Shown here one piece after another: positions 42,916-51,816 of a stretch of 64,000 nt of DNA. The stretch comes from Siminovitchia thermophila (GTDB lineage Bacteria; Bacillota; Bacilli; Bacillales; Bacillaceae_C): NCBI RefSeq assembly GCF_016909185.1, contig NZ_JAFBFH010000008.1, positions 1 to 64,000 on the forward strand. The letters are read 5' to 3'. Numbering within the stretch: the first letter of the stretch is position 1; every line of letters starts with the position of its first letter. Both the position numbers and the translations under genes were made by a program. The notes under the pieces are model-generated. The model saw only the letters and a program-made list of their open reading frames with translations. It searched no databases and had not been told where the DNA came from.

Positions 42916-43154
42916 ATGGTTAGGATATCAGATAAAAACAGAGCAATATCGTCCATACAATATTCTCGTCTTCGACATTTGAACCACATTCCGATTTTGA
43001 AAAATAACCCTTCCCCCAAAAGAATACGAGGGAAAAAATGAATTTCATTTATCAATATATATGGACGCCCGCCGCGATCTTTATTTTTGGTTTTATTTTA
43101 TAAAAGGTTCTTCAATTAAGTTGATGGCTTGGCTGCACATTCTTGATGTATCAT

Positions 43155-43916
43155 TTAAAACCTTAAAGACAAACAGCTTAAGCCTCCATCCTGTTTTTGA
43201 AACTCTGACATTTCCAGTTCAATCGTTTTGTAACCGGCCTCTTGGATGTACCGCTTGGTCGTTTCAAATCCTTTGGGGATTAAAACATAATCATTGACTA
43301 AAATGCAGTTTGCCGCATATTCCTCTTCGGGAGGAACAATGATTTTTTCATATGTAGCAAAATCAGGGTGGCTGATAAATTCTCCGGCCGTCACAACCAG
43401 GTTGTCACTCAGATAAGTAATGCCTGTCTTTAAATGAAAAAATTCCTTTAATGGTACGATTGTGGCTTTATAATGTTCCGACTCCAAAATGGCCTTCAAT
43501 TGGCGAGCTCCCGCTTCATTTGTACGATCCGAAATACCAATATAAAAGTGATCCTCGATTTGCAAAATATCACCGCCATCCAAAGTGCCCGGTGACTGGA
43601 TGTGATAAAACTTTTCGTAAAACCTTTTAAGAACTGTTTCCATCTCTTGGATTTCTCCGTTCCTGGAAGCGGCTCCCGGGTTTGTGATGACTGCAAATTC
43701 AGGCGTCAAAACAGCGGTATCTTCAACAAAAGTGGAATCGGGGAATTGTTCGCTAGCCGGTAAGTGAGTAACAGTAACTCCGCATTTTTCCATAGCCTCG
43801 ACATACGCAGCATGCTGCTTTAATACTTTTTCATAATCGGGAATGCCAAGATTGGATGTCGTTAATCCCTTCACATAGCTTTTTCCTGGTGTTTTGACAA
43901 TCACATTTTTATACAA
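43155..43916 (-). CDS. dimethylarginine dimethylaminohydrolase-like protein
   Basis: The 253-residue protein belongs to the guanidine-modifying superfamily (DDAH/arginine deiminase fold), which breaks methylated arginines into citrulline and methylamines. Catalytic residues are in place: acidic residues in DSTFVEDTAVL and LDGGDILQ, His in EFFHLKTGITYL, and the nucleophile Cys near the end in DGGLSCLSLRF. A TTG start is chosen because GGGAGGA stands eight bases before it and the in-frame alternatives lie inside that site. It is a single gene. Citrullinase-like activity on other guanidines cannot be excluded. Confidence 0.87.
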   Translation of the reverse strand: MYKNVIVKTPGKSYVKGLTTSNLGIPDYEKVLKQHAAYVEAMEKCGVTVTHLPASEQFPDSTFVEDTAVLTPEFAVITNPGAASRNGEIQEMETVLKRFYEKFYHIQSPGTLDGGDILQIEDHFYIGISDRTNEAGARQLKAILESEHYKATIVPLKEFFHLKTGITYLSDNLVVTAGEFISHPDFATYEKIIVPPEEEYAANCILVNDYVLIPKGFETTKRYIQEAGYKTIELEMSEFQKQDGGLSCLSLRF

Positions 43917-44186
43917 TTTCCATTCCTCCCATACGTACAACCGGGCAAGTCAAACAAGTGGGGCCGCCCGTACCTTTATAGCTAATTCTTTTCAATTTCC
44001 TAAGCTTAAACCTCGGAGATAAGCCATATCCCATAATTTTTTTAAAAGCGAATCAGTATGTTTATGACAATTTGTACTCTATGCAAGAATGCATCAAGCA
44101 GCATAAGAAGACGAGTGTTGTCCCTTTCTGAGTCAAGAAAGGACAGCTGCTTCATTATAAATTTGGTTAATTGCTCTTGTAAAAAA
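43917..44186. other. short intergenic region
   Basis: A hairpin GTCC(C)TTTCT with AGAAAGGAC (44118-44142) is the only structure seen; it may end the TraB-family gene transcribed on the minus strand. Confidence 0.3.
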
Positions 44187-45356
44187 TTATTTGAGATTCT
44201 CCAAAAATAAACGGATGACGTCTGCGCCGCCGACAAATGTTCCCAGGGAGCTTCCGAGATTGGCCAGCACGACAACAAGCAAAATGCGTGTTACTTTATT
44301 TTGCCAAAAGCCTTTTATGCTGAAAACATCCTTCGTAAGATTTTCAAAATCTCTTACATGCGGTTTATTGACCATGGCCTGGACAATCCCCGCAAACCAG
44401 CCAGCCGCCAAGAGCGGATTCAAGGAAGTAATGGGCGCTGCAATGAATGCCGTTAAAATGGCGAGAGGATGTCCCAGCGCAATCGCTGCTCCAATGGCGG
44501 ATAGAGAACCGTTCCATAGCACCCAGCTTATTGTCTGCTGGAGCCCTGCGGACGGATTTGCCAAAAAGGTGTAGGCAATGATCGCCAAAATGACAAGGGG
44601 AATGGACCAGCCAATAATTTTGGGAACTTTGGATTTCGGCGGAAGTTCATTTAATCGTTTCAAATCATGATCATTCTTGATTTCATTGATGATGCCGGGC
44701 ACATGTGCTGCGCCCAATACGGCAACAACTTTTCTTCCGGGAGCTTCTTTAATCTTTTGCGACAAATATTGATCACGCTCATCAATTAAGGGCTCCTTCA
44801 ATTTAGGAAAGTTATCCGTAAATTCCTTTAGAATGGCATTGATGGTGTCATCGTTCTTCATCTTTTCCAGTTCTTCTTCCGTCATCTTTTCGTCACTGAA
44901 AATACTGAAAAAAATTTGTGTCAACAACTGGGCCTTTCCCCAAAATCCTACATTATTCCAAATGCGGGCAAACGTTATCTGGATGTTGCGGTCAGCGAGG
45001 ACAAGTTGCGCTCCCGTTTCTTTTGCCGACTCAATCCCCTGAATCATTTCCTGCCCCGCCTGAATGCCGAATTGATTCGCCATCCGTTTTTGGAAAGAAG
45101 AAATGGCCAGATTCATTAACAACAGCGTTGCTTTTTTTTCTTTAATCACCTTAAAGATATCCATGTCCTTCCAGCGGTCTTTGTTGATGATAGCTTGATA
45201 CCTTTGCTCATCCAGCTCCACACAAACCGAGTCAGGCATTTCCGCTTCAATCACGCTCTTGACCTGTTCCGCACTTTGCTTGGAAACATGTGCTGTCCCG
45301 ATCAAAATAATTTCTTTATCATTTAATTCAAGTCTTGTAATGTTTTCTTCGCCCAT
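44187..45356 (-). CDS. TraB/PrgY-GumN family membrane protein
   Basis: TraB proteins of enterococci reduce pheromone activity; bacterial relatives have a Tiki/ChaN-like putative metalloprotease domain. The 389-residue product has that domain at residues 1-230 with the paired motifs IILIGTAHVSKQSAEQV (near the start) and VVAVLGAAHVPGII (near 220), and VCVELDEQRYQAI in between. A C-terminal membrane part has about four helices. The ATG at 45356 follows GAGGAAGG by seven bases; 64 further codons upstream are open but not part of the family. The role is unknown. Confidence 0.85.
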   Translation of the reverse strand: MGEENITRLELNDKEIILIGTAHVSKQSAEQVKSVIEAEMPDSVCVELDEQRYQAIINKDRWKDMDIFKVIKEKKATLLLMNLAISSFQKRMANQFGIQAGQEMIQGIESAKETGAQLVLADRNIQITFARIWNNVGFWGKAQLLTQIFFSIFSDEKMTEEELEKMKNDDTINAILKEFTDNFPKLKEPLIDERDQYLSQKIKEAPGRKVVAVLGAAHVPGIINEIKNDHDLKRLNELPPKSKVPKIIGWSIPLVILAIIAYTFLANPSAGLQQTISWVLWNGSLSAIGAAIALGHPLAILTAFIAAPITSLNPLLAAGWFAGIVQAMVNKPHVRDFENLTKDVFSIKGFWQNKVTRILLVVVLANLGSSLGTFVGGADVIRLFLENLK

Positions 45357-45764
45357 ATATGTACCTTCCTCTAATGTAACGTTATTTTTCAAACGATCAC
45401 TCAATATTACTGTGCCATTGCTTGAAAAAACCCGCAAGTCTTTTTTATCTTGCCCGATGAATACCGCAAATCCGATCCCGTTCTTTTTGTCACTTCCGCT
45501 ACTCGCTCTTTCCATATTTCTATCGAAAAGTAGATCCTTTCTTCTCATTCATCCATACAGTGAAGTCTTGTTAAGGGATAAGAAAAAAGCATGGTCACAT
45601 CTCCATGCTCAGCTTGTAGAGAAAGTGGATGGCAGATCCCAAAAGCGGCAGTTAATGTATGTCGATTAATGCGATTCGAGAGGAGATCGAATGATTTGAA
45701 GCCATGATTGATGTCAAAGAACTTGAAAGCATTCTTCTCTGAATTCAAATCTTCTTGGATTTAG

Positions 45765-45792
45765 AAAACACGCCTATTTAGGCGCGTTTAAG
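45765..45792 (-). terminator. terminator of the Rap-like pseudogene
   Basis: On the minus strand AACGCGCCTAAATAGGCGTGTTTTC forms a stem of six to eight pairs followed by a T-rich run. Confidence 0.55.
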
Positions 45793-46903
45793 GGAAAGGA
45801 AAGAAAGCAGGGGCGGCAGGGCGGAATTAAGAACGTTGTACTTGGCAAAACCACCGTGCGTAAAGTAATACGCTGCTGTTTCCAGATCTTCCTTATTTTT
45901 ATAATACTCAGCAATTTCGCGTGAAAGATCGGCTGTTTCTGTCCAAAGTTCCATATCATCGAGGATATGCAGACTTTTTCTCACTTCTTGGTCATTTTGT
46001 TCGGCATACAAAGCGTATACAAGTTTTAACTTCGCCAGATATTCTTGTTCTCCTTCATCCGTGGCTCTTTTGAGCGCTTTTTCGTACCATGACCGGGCAG
46101 CGTCGGAAGCTCCCAGTTGAAACAGAACCTTGCTTAACATGTAAGTGGAGCGGACGGCGACAAATGACTCTAAATGTTCCGGGATGCTTAAGGCTTGTTT
46201 AAAACAGTTCGCAGCTCGCTGAACATTTTTGTCGTTCAAAGCAGATGCCAAAATTAAAAAGCGCCAAACTTTCAGTGTATCGGAAGCCGTTTTCTTTGGC
46301 GATAGAACGAGCCTTCTCATAATGTTTTTTGGTTTGTTCATGAAGCAATAGGTCGAGTTTATTCGCCCCTAATATCATTTCACATTTCACCATTTTCTCT
46401 TTATAGCTGTCGTGCGCTTTGAATATGGCGTATGCCGTTTTAGCGTGCGTTATTGAGAAGATATTTTGTTCGATTTGATAGTATGCAATCGCGAGCTGAT
46501 AGTGGAATTCGGCTTTTTCAATTTCATCAGGTATTTTTTTCAGCTGTTCCTCAGCCATTTTATAGTATATGATGGCGTTAATATAACGTTTTTGATGAAA
46601 TTTATACATACCAGAGAAAAGATGAAAATAGTATTGAATTATGTTTTCGGTACTTTCTTCTAAAGCTTTGGCTTGCACCTTGTCTAGTAATTCTCCGGAT
46701 TTTTTGTAGTCCTCTGTCATGAGCTTATAGCGTGAGTCAATCAGGTTGAAGTAGAGTAACACATTTTGATTCTTTTCCATGCTCGGCAACATGTTTTCCA
46801 TCTCTTTCCGCATAATCGCGGCTTTGGAAACATCCTGTTGTTTGATAACTTTATACCAGTCGTTTATGACCTGTCCGACTTCTTCAAATGCTATCGTGCT
46901 CAA
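45778..46903 (-). pseudogene. Rap-type aspartate phosphatase, frameshifted
   Basis: Rap proteins are TPR proteins that dephosphorylate Spo0F or block ComA and are inhibited by Phr peptides. The N-terminal fragment (234 codons from 46903) has the Rap three-helix start (FEEVGQVINDWYKVIKQQDV) and TPR units (INAIIYYKMAEEQLKKIPDEI, KKHYEKARSIAKENGF). The C-terminal fragment continues ALNDKNVQRAANCFKQALSI, SDAARSWYEKALKRATDEGE and EIAEYYKNKEDLETAAYYF. A frameshift near 46230-46270 joins them. Full length would be about 370 residues. No phr gene is visible after it; the tail after AYYF also looks altered. Confidence 0.85.
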
Positions 46904-47022
46904 TCTATTTTCAATCTTCTCCTTTCTTTTTTATTTGATTGAAAATACTTACAATTAACTTAAGATTATAGCAGACTCCCGAGAATTGAAAGGAATTTTT
47001 AGAAAAAATTGATTATATAGAT

Positions 47023-47238
47023 ATGGATGGGGATGATAAACTTTTTGAGCGGGGCATTTGTAGTTCAAGTGGAATGGGAAAAAGACGTGATACCGGAATA
47101 GTCAAGGCTGCAGAAATAGATGGAAGGGTAGAAATTGTCGTTACATTATGGAATAATGATACAATCATTTACCATAAAAGAATAAAAGTGAGATGGCTAA
47201 TGAGCAATAAAACAAAAGAAGAGTTGCTGAAGGCCTAA
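47023..47238 (+). CDS. small hypothetical protein
   Basis: A 71-codon frame starts at an ATG with no clear ribosome binding site. The centre (GIVKAAEIDGRVEIVVTLWN then NDTIIYHKRIKVRWLMS) looks like beta strands of a small domain, and the tail NKTKEELLKA is charged. It precedes the DUF3870 gene by 69 bp on the same strand. It may be the 3' fragment of a longer gene or a real small protein; the family is not recognised. Confidence 0.35.
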   Translation: MDGDDKLFERGICSSSGMGKRRDTGIVKAAEIDGRVEIVVTLWNNDTIIYHKRIKVRWLMSNKTKEELLKA

Positions 47239-47307
47239 ACGCCTTTTGCCAATTTGCTTCTCTCGCCAATAGTTTGTAGCCGCAAAATTGAAAGGAGATG
47301 GGTTTAT

Positions 47308-47634
47308 TTGCAGCGCGAGAAAAACAATGATATTTTAGTAGCCGGATTTGCACAACTGCCTAAAGGGACACCTATTTTTGAAACACAAAAAGTAATTGGT
47401 TGTATTGCTGTAATAGATAGTGAGACTGATATCATTAAAGATGCCACATTTACTTTTATACAAGATCTCACGAACCACTTTTCTTCTTCACTGATCATCG
47501 GATACTCTATTAAACATGATATGGACGAAATCATCCAAAATATAGAGGAAAAATTAATCATACCTCCCAAAAAAGCGGTAATCCAAGCGGTGATCTCAGC
47601 CCGAAACCGCTATTTGGAAATGAAGGCATCATGA
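47308..47634 (+). CDS. DUF3870 family protein
   Basis: This 108-residue protein is paralogous to that at 14583-14900 (AGFAQLPKGTPIFETQKVIG, DATFTFIQDLTNHFSSSLI, IPPKKAVIQAVISARNRYLEM). A TTG start is chosen since GAAAGGAGATGG stands ten bases before it; no ATG is available in the conserved part. It lies directly upstream of the promoter, cre site and leader of the monooxygenase operon on the same strand. The function is unknown. Repeated pairing with the leader and the monooxygenase gene argues for a shared role. Confidence 0.82.
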   Translation: MQREKNNDILVAGFAQLPKGTPIFETQKVIGCIAVIDSETDIIKDATFTFIQDLTNHFSSSLIIGYSIKHDMDEIIQNIEEKLIIPPKKAVIQAVISARNRYLEMKAS

Positions 47635-47645
47635 TTTGCAAAAAC

Positions 47646-47683
47646 AGAAAGCGCTTGCATCCCCTTAAAACATTCGTTATAAT
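47646..47683 (+). promoter_or_regulatory. promoter with overlapping cre site for the aromatic operon
   Basis: TTGCAT (47655-47660), a 17-base spacer and TATAAT (47678-47683) form a strong promoter. AGAAAGCGCTTGCA (47646-47659) overlaps the -35 box and fits the CcpA cre consensus apart from its outermost bases. Repression by glucose through CcpA is therefore likely. Confidence 0.72.
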
Positions 47684-47704
47684 GGCAGAAAATACAGAAA
47701 AGCC

Positions 47705-47843
47705 TACGTATTCGCTGGCTAATCTATTGGGTGAAAGATGAAGTTCTGAACCCTCGAAGTAGATTAACAACCAGCAGTATCGAAAGTAGCTTATATAGGT
47801 GTGGACCACTTATGTGAGGACTTTCTATGCTGTTGGTTTTTTT
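47705..47843 (+). ncRNA. riboswitch-like leader of the aromatic operon
   Basis: The untranslated leader of about 185 bases folds into helix P1 (GCTGG 47714-47718 with CCAGC 47771-47775), continued by TAATCTA/TAGATTA (47720-47726 and 47760-47766) and GGGT/ACCC (47729-47732 and 47750-47753). A competing terminator pairs ACCAGCAGTATCGAAAGT (47770-47787) with ACTTTCTATGCTGTTGGT (47820-47837), followed by T7. P1 and the terminator share CCAGC, so they exclude each other, as in transcriptional riboswitches. No known aptamer (FMN, SAM, TPP, T-box) was recognised. Confidence 0.62.
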
Positions 47844-47877
47844 GTGTTTAATTTACTAACGTATGGAGGGATTAAGA

Positions 47878-48891
47878 ATGGAATTTGGATTATTCACGGT
47901 ATTTGACAACTACAAGGAAAAGCTGGGGAGGTCTCATGAAGATCTTTTACAACAGGTATTGGACCAAACAGTGCTTGCGGATGAGTTGGGTTATGACTCC
48001 GTTTGGTTTGCGGAACATCATTTTAGCGAGTATGGGATATTAACCACCCCGCCGTTATTGTTGGCGACAGCGGCCGAGAGAACAACAAACATTCGATTGG
48101 GAGTTTCCATTGTGACGCTTCCATTTAAAAATCCCATTCAGGTTGCGGAAGATTATGCTCTATTAGATGTGCTAAGCAACGGAAGAGTAAATCTGGGAAT
48201 GGGGAGCGGGTATCTACCCCACGAGTTCTCAGGCTTTGGCATTGATGGTAAAGACAAAGCGCATCGCTTTAACGATGCTTTGGCTGTCATTGAAAAAGCA
48301 TGGACAGGACAAAAGTTTTCTCATGAAGGTCCTTATTATCAATATTCAGATGTGAAGTTGGAAGTATTGCCCAAGCAAAAACAGGTCCCCCTCTGGATTG
48401 GGGCTTTAAGTGACAGAGGTTCCAAATATGTCGGCAAAATGGGATACAACATCATGGGAGTCCCCTATGTGGCAAGCAGTTCGATAGAAGAATTGAAACA
48501 GATCATTGACGGATATAAAGCGGCACGCCAAGAAGCCGGCCATGGCACTCGTTCTGTCAACATACCGCTCGCACTCCACACATTTGTGGCAAAGACAAGG
48601 GAAGAAGCGGAAATGGTTGCAAAAGAGCATGTCAACTTGTATCTCGATACCCGACAATATGGCAGAAGCGCCAAGTTTGAAGACTTGGAAGCCAGAGAAC
48701 AGCTTCTGATTGGAACACCTGAAGACGTTATTCAGCGAATGAAAAAGTATGAAGAAGCCGGCTGTACTCATATGATGATGCTTATGAACTTTGGCGGTCT
48801 GCCCCATAAAGAAGTCATGAAGTCAATTACATTAGTTGCTGACGAAGTAATGCCGGCCTTCCATAAAAACAAACAAGCCATCGTATCTTGA
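47878..48891 (+). CDS. luciferase-like flavin-dependent monooxygenase
   Basis: This 337-residue enzyme has the TIM-barrel fold of bacterial luciferase-like monooxygenases, which use reduced FMN and oxygen. Family features are WFAEHHFSEYGILTTPPLLL, RLGVSIVTLPFKNPIQVAEDY, RVNLGMGSGYLPHEF and the C-terminal LLIGTPEDVIQRMKKYEEAG. The ATG at 47878 follows GGAGGG by seven bases. It is the first gene of a seven-gene unit with a flavin reductase-like gene next to it and homogentisate pathway genes behind it, so it may oxidise an aromatic or a related intermediate. The substrate is unknown. A dead paralogue lies at 13320-14304. Confidence 0.9.
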   Translation: MEFGLFTVFDNYKEKLGRSHEDLLQQVLDQTVLADELGYDSVWFAEHHFSEYGILTTPPLLLATAAERTTNIRLGVSIVTLPFKNPIQVAEDYALLDVLSNGRVNLGMGSGYLPHEFSGFGIDGKDKAHRFNDALAVIEKAWTGQKFSHEGPYYQYSDVKLEVLPKQKQVPLWIGALSDRGSKYVGKMGYNIMGVPYVASSSIEELKQIIDGYKAARQEAGHGTRSVNIPLALHTFVAKTREEAEMVAKEHVNLYLDTRQYGRSAKFEDLEAREQLLIGTPEDVIQRMKKYEEAGCTHMMMLMNFGGLPHKEVMKSITLVADEVMPAFHKNKQAIVS

Positions 48892-48909
48892 TGAAGTGGG
48901 GTGAGAATA

Positions 48910-49515
48910 TTGAAACTACTTGGAATATTCGGAACAATTGTCGGTGCCAAATCAGCCATTCTGGTAAATGAAATACTAAATAAAGTAAAGAAAAAAGACC
49001 CTGACATTCATGCCGAGTTGTTGGACCTTAAATATTATAACATGGAATTTTCCGATGGCAGGCCCATTCATGATTACAATGAAGATACCCAAAAAATAAT
49101 TAGAAAAGTGATGGCCGCCGATTTTTATATAATTGGAACTCCGGTTTTTAATGGATCTATTCCCGCACCGCTTAAAAATCTTTTTGATCTGCTTCCACCG
49201 GCGGCACTCCGCCATAAGATCATGGGCTTTGTGGCAGTCGGAGGAACGTTCCAACATTATTTAATGATTGAAAACCAACTAAAACCGATTGCCGGCTATT
49301 TAAGAGCTTTTACGACTCCAAGCTATGTATATGCCCATAATAGTCATTTTAATGAAAAAAATGAGATTATGGATGCTGATGTACAAACTAGAATGGACAA
49401 TCTAGCCGAGGAATTGATCTTTATGCAAAGGAATCTTTTCAAAAATGCTGAACAGGAAGCCGGCACTTTACTTTCAGCAACTGATGCGGAAAGGATGAAA
49501 ACAAGAGTTGGTTAA
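48910..49515 (+). CDS. NAD(P)H-dependent FMN reductase-like flavoprotein
   Basis: This flavodoxin-fold protein of about 201 residues probably supplies reduced flavin to the monooxygenase upstream. The phosphate-binding loop LLGIFGTIVGAKSAILVNEI, the central FYIIGTPVFNGSIPAPLKNLFDLLPP and VGGTFQHYLMIENQLKPI are typical of NAD(P)H:FMN reductases of the SsuE/MsuE kind. Start codons GTG (48901) and TTG (48910) both follow GTGGGGTGAG; TTG has the better spacing. It overlaps the next gene by 8 bp. The pairing with a luciferase-like enzyme is the classical two-component monooxygenase layout. Confidence 0.85.
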   Translation: MKLLGIFGTIVGAKSAILVNEILNKVKKKDPDIHAELLDLKYYNMEFSDGRPIHDYNEDTQKIIRKVMAADFYIIGTPVFNGSIPAPLKNLFDLLPPAALRHKIMGFVAVGGTFQHYLMIENQLKPIAGYLRAFTTPSYVYAHNSHFNEKNEIMDADVQTRMDNLAEELIFMQRNLFKNAEQEAGTLLSATDAERMKTRVG

Positions 49516-50494
49516 TAAAGCAAAAGAGGACATAGCAACCGCTCCCCACAGTTTCGAAGCTTTTTTTAAAAAGCTCATTGATTATGCCGGACTGTTTCCG
49601 CCAACTCAATTACCGTTAGAAGAAGCCATACATCACTATGCCTCCTATATCCATAGTTGTGAGGCCTGGATGATCGGCCCCTTTGTTTGCCCAGCTTCCC
49701 AATTGGAGAAATTGGAACCTTACCTGGAATTATTTTCATCGGAAAAGCCGTTAGCGATTTCTGCCTTGGGGAGAAAAGCGGAAAATGAAAGAGAAACGAT
49801 CAAACTTTTTAAAGACGATTTAGCTTCCATTGAACATTTTCAGTTAAAACATGGAACGAAGGTGAGAGTCAATCAGTTTGAGTTGCCTCTGCCCTCTTTA
49901 AACATTACTGCGGAATTCATGAACGAGGTGGGAAAACGTAGCAGCCGCCATCATATCACTTGCTATTGCGAGTTTCCCATCCATAAGAATGATAGATTTT
50001 GGGAACAAAAATTGGCCAAAACGGCTCTATTGATCTCACAGCAAAATCAAAGCCGATTTTATTCAATTGGCGGAAAACTGAGAACAGGCGGGATAAAGGC
50101 CAGCCTGATACCAGATAGCAATATTGTTGGCAGCTTTATCTATCATTGCAAGGAACACAAAGTTCCTGTCAAATTTACCGCCGGGCTCCATCATCCGGTA
50201 CGTTTGTATAGAAGTGAAGTCCAGGCGGACATGCACGGATTTGTAAATGTGTTTGTAGCCGGCCTGATGGCATATCAACATCATTTAGATAAGGAATCTA
50301 TCACTGAAATTCTCCAAGAAAAAGACGCCAAGTTTTTTTCATTCCAGAACGAGAAAATAACATGGCGCCATTTAGAAATAAGCACAAAAGAAATAATGAG
50401 ACTGCGAAAAGAATATTTACATTCTTATGGCTCATGCAGCTTTGAGACACCTCGAAGTGAATTTAAGGATCTGAACATGATAGAGAGGGGTTAG
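49508..50494 (+). CDS. conserved protein of unknown function in the homogentisate operon
   Basis: This 328-residue cytosolic protein has no signal or membrane part. The N-terminal stretch FFKKLIDYAGLFPPTQLPLEEA followed by HHYASYIHSCEAWMIGPFVCP is strongly patterned, and the C-terminal half contains KLRTGGIKASLIPDSNIVGSF and VKFTAGLHHPVRL, reminiscent of a TIM-barrel phosphate or substrate loop. I recall similar unannotated proteins near sugar or aromatic genes in other phyla but no function. The TTG start overlaps the previous stop by 8 bp, and fahA starts 7 bp after it, so it is firmly part of the operon. Confidence 0.7.
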   Translation: MVNKAKEDIATAPHSFEAFFKKLIDYAGLFPPTQLPLEEAIHHYASYIHSCEAWMIGPFVCPASQLEKLEPYLELFSSEKPLAISALGRKAENERETIKLFKDDLASIEHFQLKHGTKVRVNQFELPLPSLNITAEFMNEVGKRSSRHHITCYCEFPIHKNDRFWEQKLAKTALLISQQNQSRFYSIGGKLRTGGIKASLIPDSNIVGSFIYHCKEHKVPVKFTAGLHHPVRLYRSEVQADMHGFVNVFVAGLMAYQHHLDKESITEILQEKDAKFFSFQNEKITWRHLEISTKEIMRLRKEYLHSYGSCSFETPRSEFKDLNMIERG

Positions 50495-50501
50495 TGAAGA
50501 T

Positions 50502-51791
50502 ATGCGTTCTTTTATTCCGGTGGAACCTTCGAATCATTTTCCAATTCAAAATCTGCCATATGGCATCTTTAGACTGAGAGACAACAGCGGCAAGCCGCGT
50601 GTGGGGACTGCAATTGGAGAGTATGTCTTAGATCTATCAGTATTGGAAGAAGAAGGTTATTTTCAGGATATCATTGATCAAGAAGAAAAAGTGTTCGCCG
50701 CGCCTTTTTTAAATCCGTTTATGGCCAAAGGGCCGGATGTGTGGCAATCCGTTCGAAGAAGACTGCAAATGCTATTAAGTGAAAATGAACCAAAGTTGAG
50801 AGATAACGTACAGCTTAGAGAAAGAGCGCTTATTCCGCAAGCAGATGTAAAGATGGAACTTCCCATAAAAATTGGGGATTATACGGACTTTTACGCCTCT
50901 AAAGAACATGCGGCAAATGTAGGCACCATGTTCAGAGGAAAAGAAAATGCGCTTATGCCGAACTGGACCCATCTTCCGGTAGGTTATCACGGTCGAGCCA
51001 GCTCAGTTGTGACGAGCGGTACTCATTTCAATAGACCCTGCGGACAGATAAAGCCCGCTGACACAACCAAGCCCATTTTCACATCTTGCAGGCAGTTGGA
51101 CTTTGAATTGGAAATGGGCTTTTTCATTGGCATGGGCAATCAGATGGGCGAACCGGTCCCGGTTGAAAAAGCGGAAGAGCAAATTTTTGGGATGGTTCTT
51201 GTGAATGACTGGAGTGCGCGGGATATTCAAGCATGGGAATATCAGCCATTAGGTCCTTTCTTAGCGAAAAACTTTGCAACCTCCATATCACCATGGGTTG
51301 TTCCGATGGAAGCATTAGAACCATTTCGCGTAAAAGGGCCGGAGCAGGACCCTGAACCACTCCCTTATTTAAAACATACAAAACCAGATTCATTTGATAT
51401 TCATTTGGAAGTCTTTTTAAAGACTCCAAACATGGAAAAGCCGGATTGCATAGCCGCGAGCAATTATAAGTATTTATACTGGAGCGCCGCACAGCAAATT
51501 GCCCACCATACGATCACTGGATGTAACCTGAATACAGGAGACCTGATTGCTACTGGCACCATTAGCGGACCTGAAAAGAGATCAAGAGGAAGTCTGCTGG
51601 AATTGGCATGGAGGGGAACAGAACCAATCAAGTTAAGCAACGGTGAAGAGCGCAGCTGGTTAGAGGATGGGGATGAACTTACTTTGACAGGCTGGTGTCA
51701 AGGGGCTGGGTATCGCATTGGATTTGGAGAAGTAACCGGAACCATTTTACCAGCTAAACTTATTGAACGGAGAAGTAAAGCAACCATATAA
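50502..51791 (+). CDS. fahA: fumarylacetoacetase
   Basis: Fumarylacetoacetase splits fumarylacetoacetate into fumarate and acetoacetate, the last step of tyrosine and homogentisate breakdown. The 429-residue length fits. The N-terminal SH3-like domain (LPYGIFRLRDNSGKPRVGTA) is followed by the catalytic domain with IGDYTDFYASKEHAANVGTM, LPVGYHGRASSVV, the metal ligands in LDFELEMGFFIG, GMVLVNDWSARDIQAWEYQP and GDLIATGTISGPEKRSRGSL. The gene is intact. The homogentisate dioxygenase gene starts 25 bp beyond its stop. A separate maleylacetoacetate isomerase was not seen in the operon. Confidence 0.96.
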   Translation: MRSFIPVEPSNHFPIQNLPYGIFRLRDNSGKPRVGTAIGEYVLDLSVLEEEGYFQDIIDQEEKVFAAPFLNPFMAKGPDVWQSVRRRLQMLLSENEPKLRDNVQLRERALIPQADVKMELPIKIGDYTDFYASKEHAANVGTMFRGKENALMPNWTHLPVGYHGRASSVVTSGTHFNRPCGQIKPADTTKPIFTSCRQLDFELEMGFFIGMGNQMGEPVPVEKAEEQIFGMVLVNDWSARDIQAWEYQPLGPFLAKNFATSISPWVVPMEALEPFRVKGPEQDPEPLPYLKHTKPDSFDIHLEVFLKTPNMEKPDCIAASNYKYLYWSAAQQIAHHTITGCNLNTGDLIATGTISGPEKRSRGSLLELAWRGTEPIKLSNGEERSWLEDGDELTLTGWCQGAGYRIGFGEVTGTILPAKLIERRSKATI

Positions 51792-51816
51792 AAAGAATAT
51801 AGAAAGGAGTATGGCC

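Noticed and set aside
44042-44278. 78-codon gene overlapping the end of the TraB-family gene
   Set aside because: No ribosome binding site, and most of it lies in another frame of the established gene.
45357-45548. N-terminal extension of the TraB-family protein
   Set aside because: A strong ribosome binding site lies before the ATG at 45356, and the 64 upstream codons do not resemble the family.
47705-47843. T-box or FMN riboswitch
   Set aside because: The T-box core (AGGGTGGNACCGCG) and the FMN core (GGGGCAGGGTGAAA, CCGACCGGCGG) are absent; GGTGTGGACCAC is only a weak resemblance.
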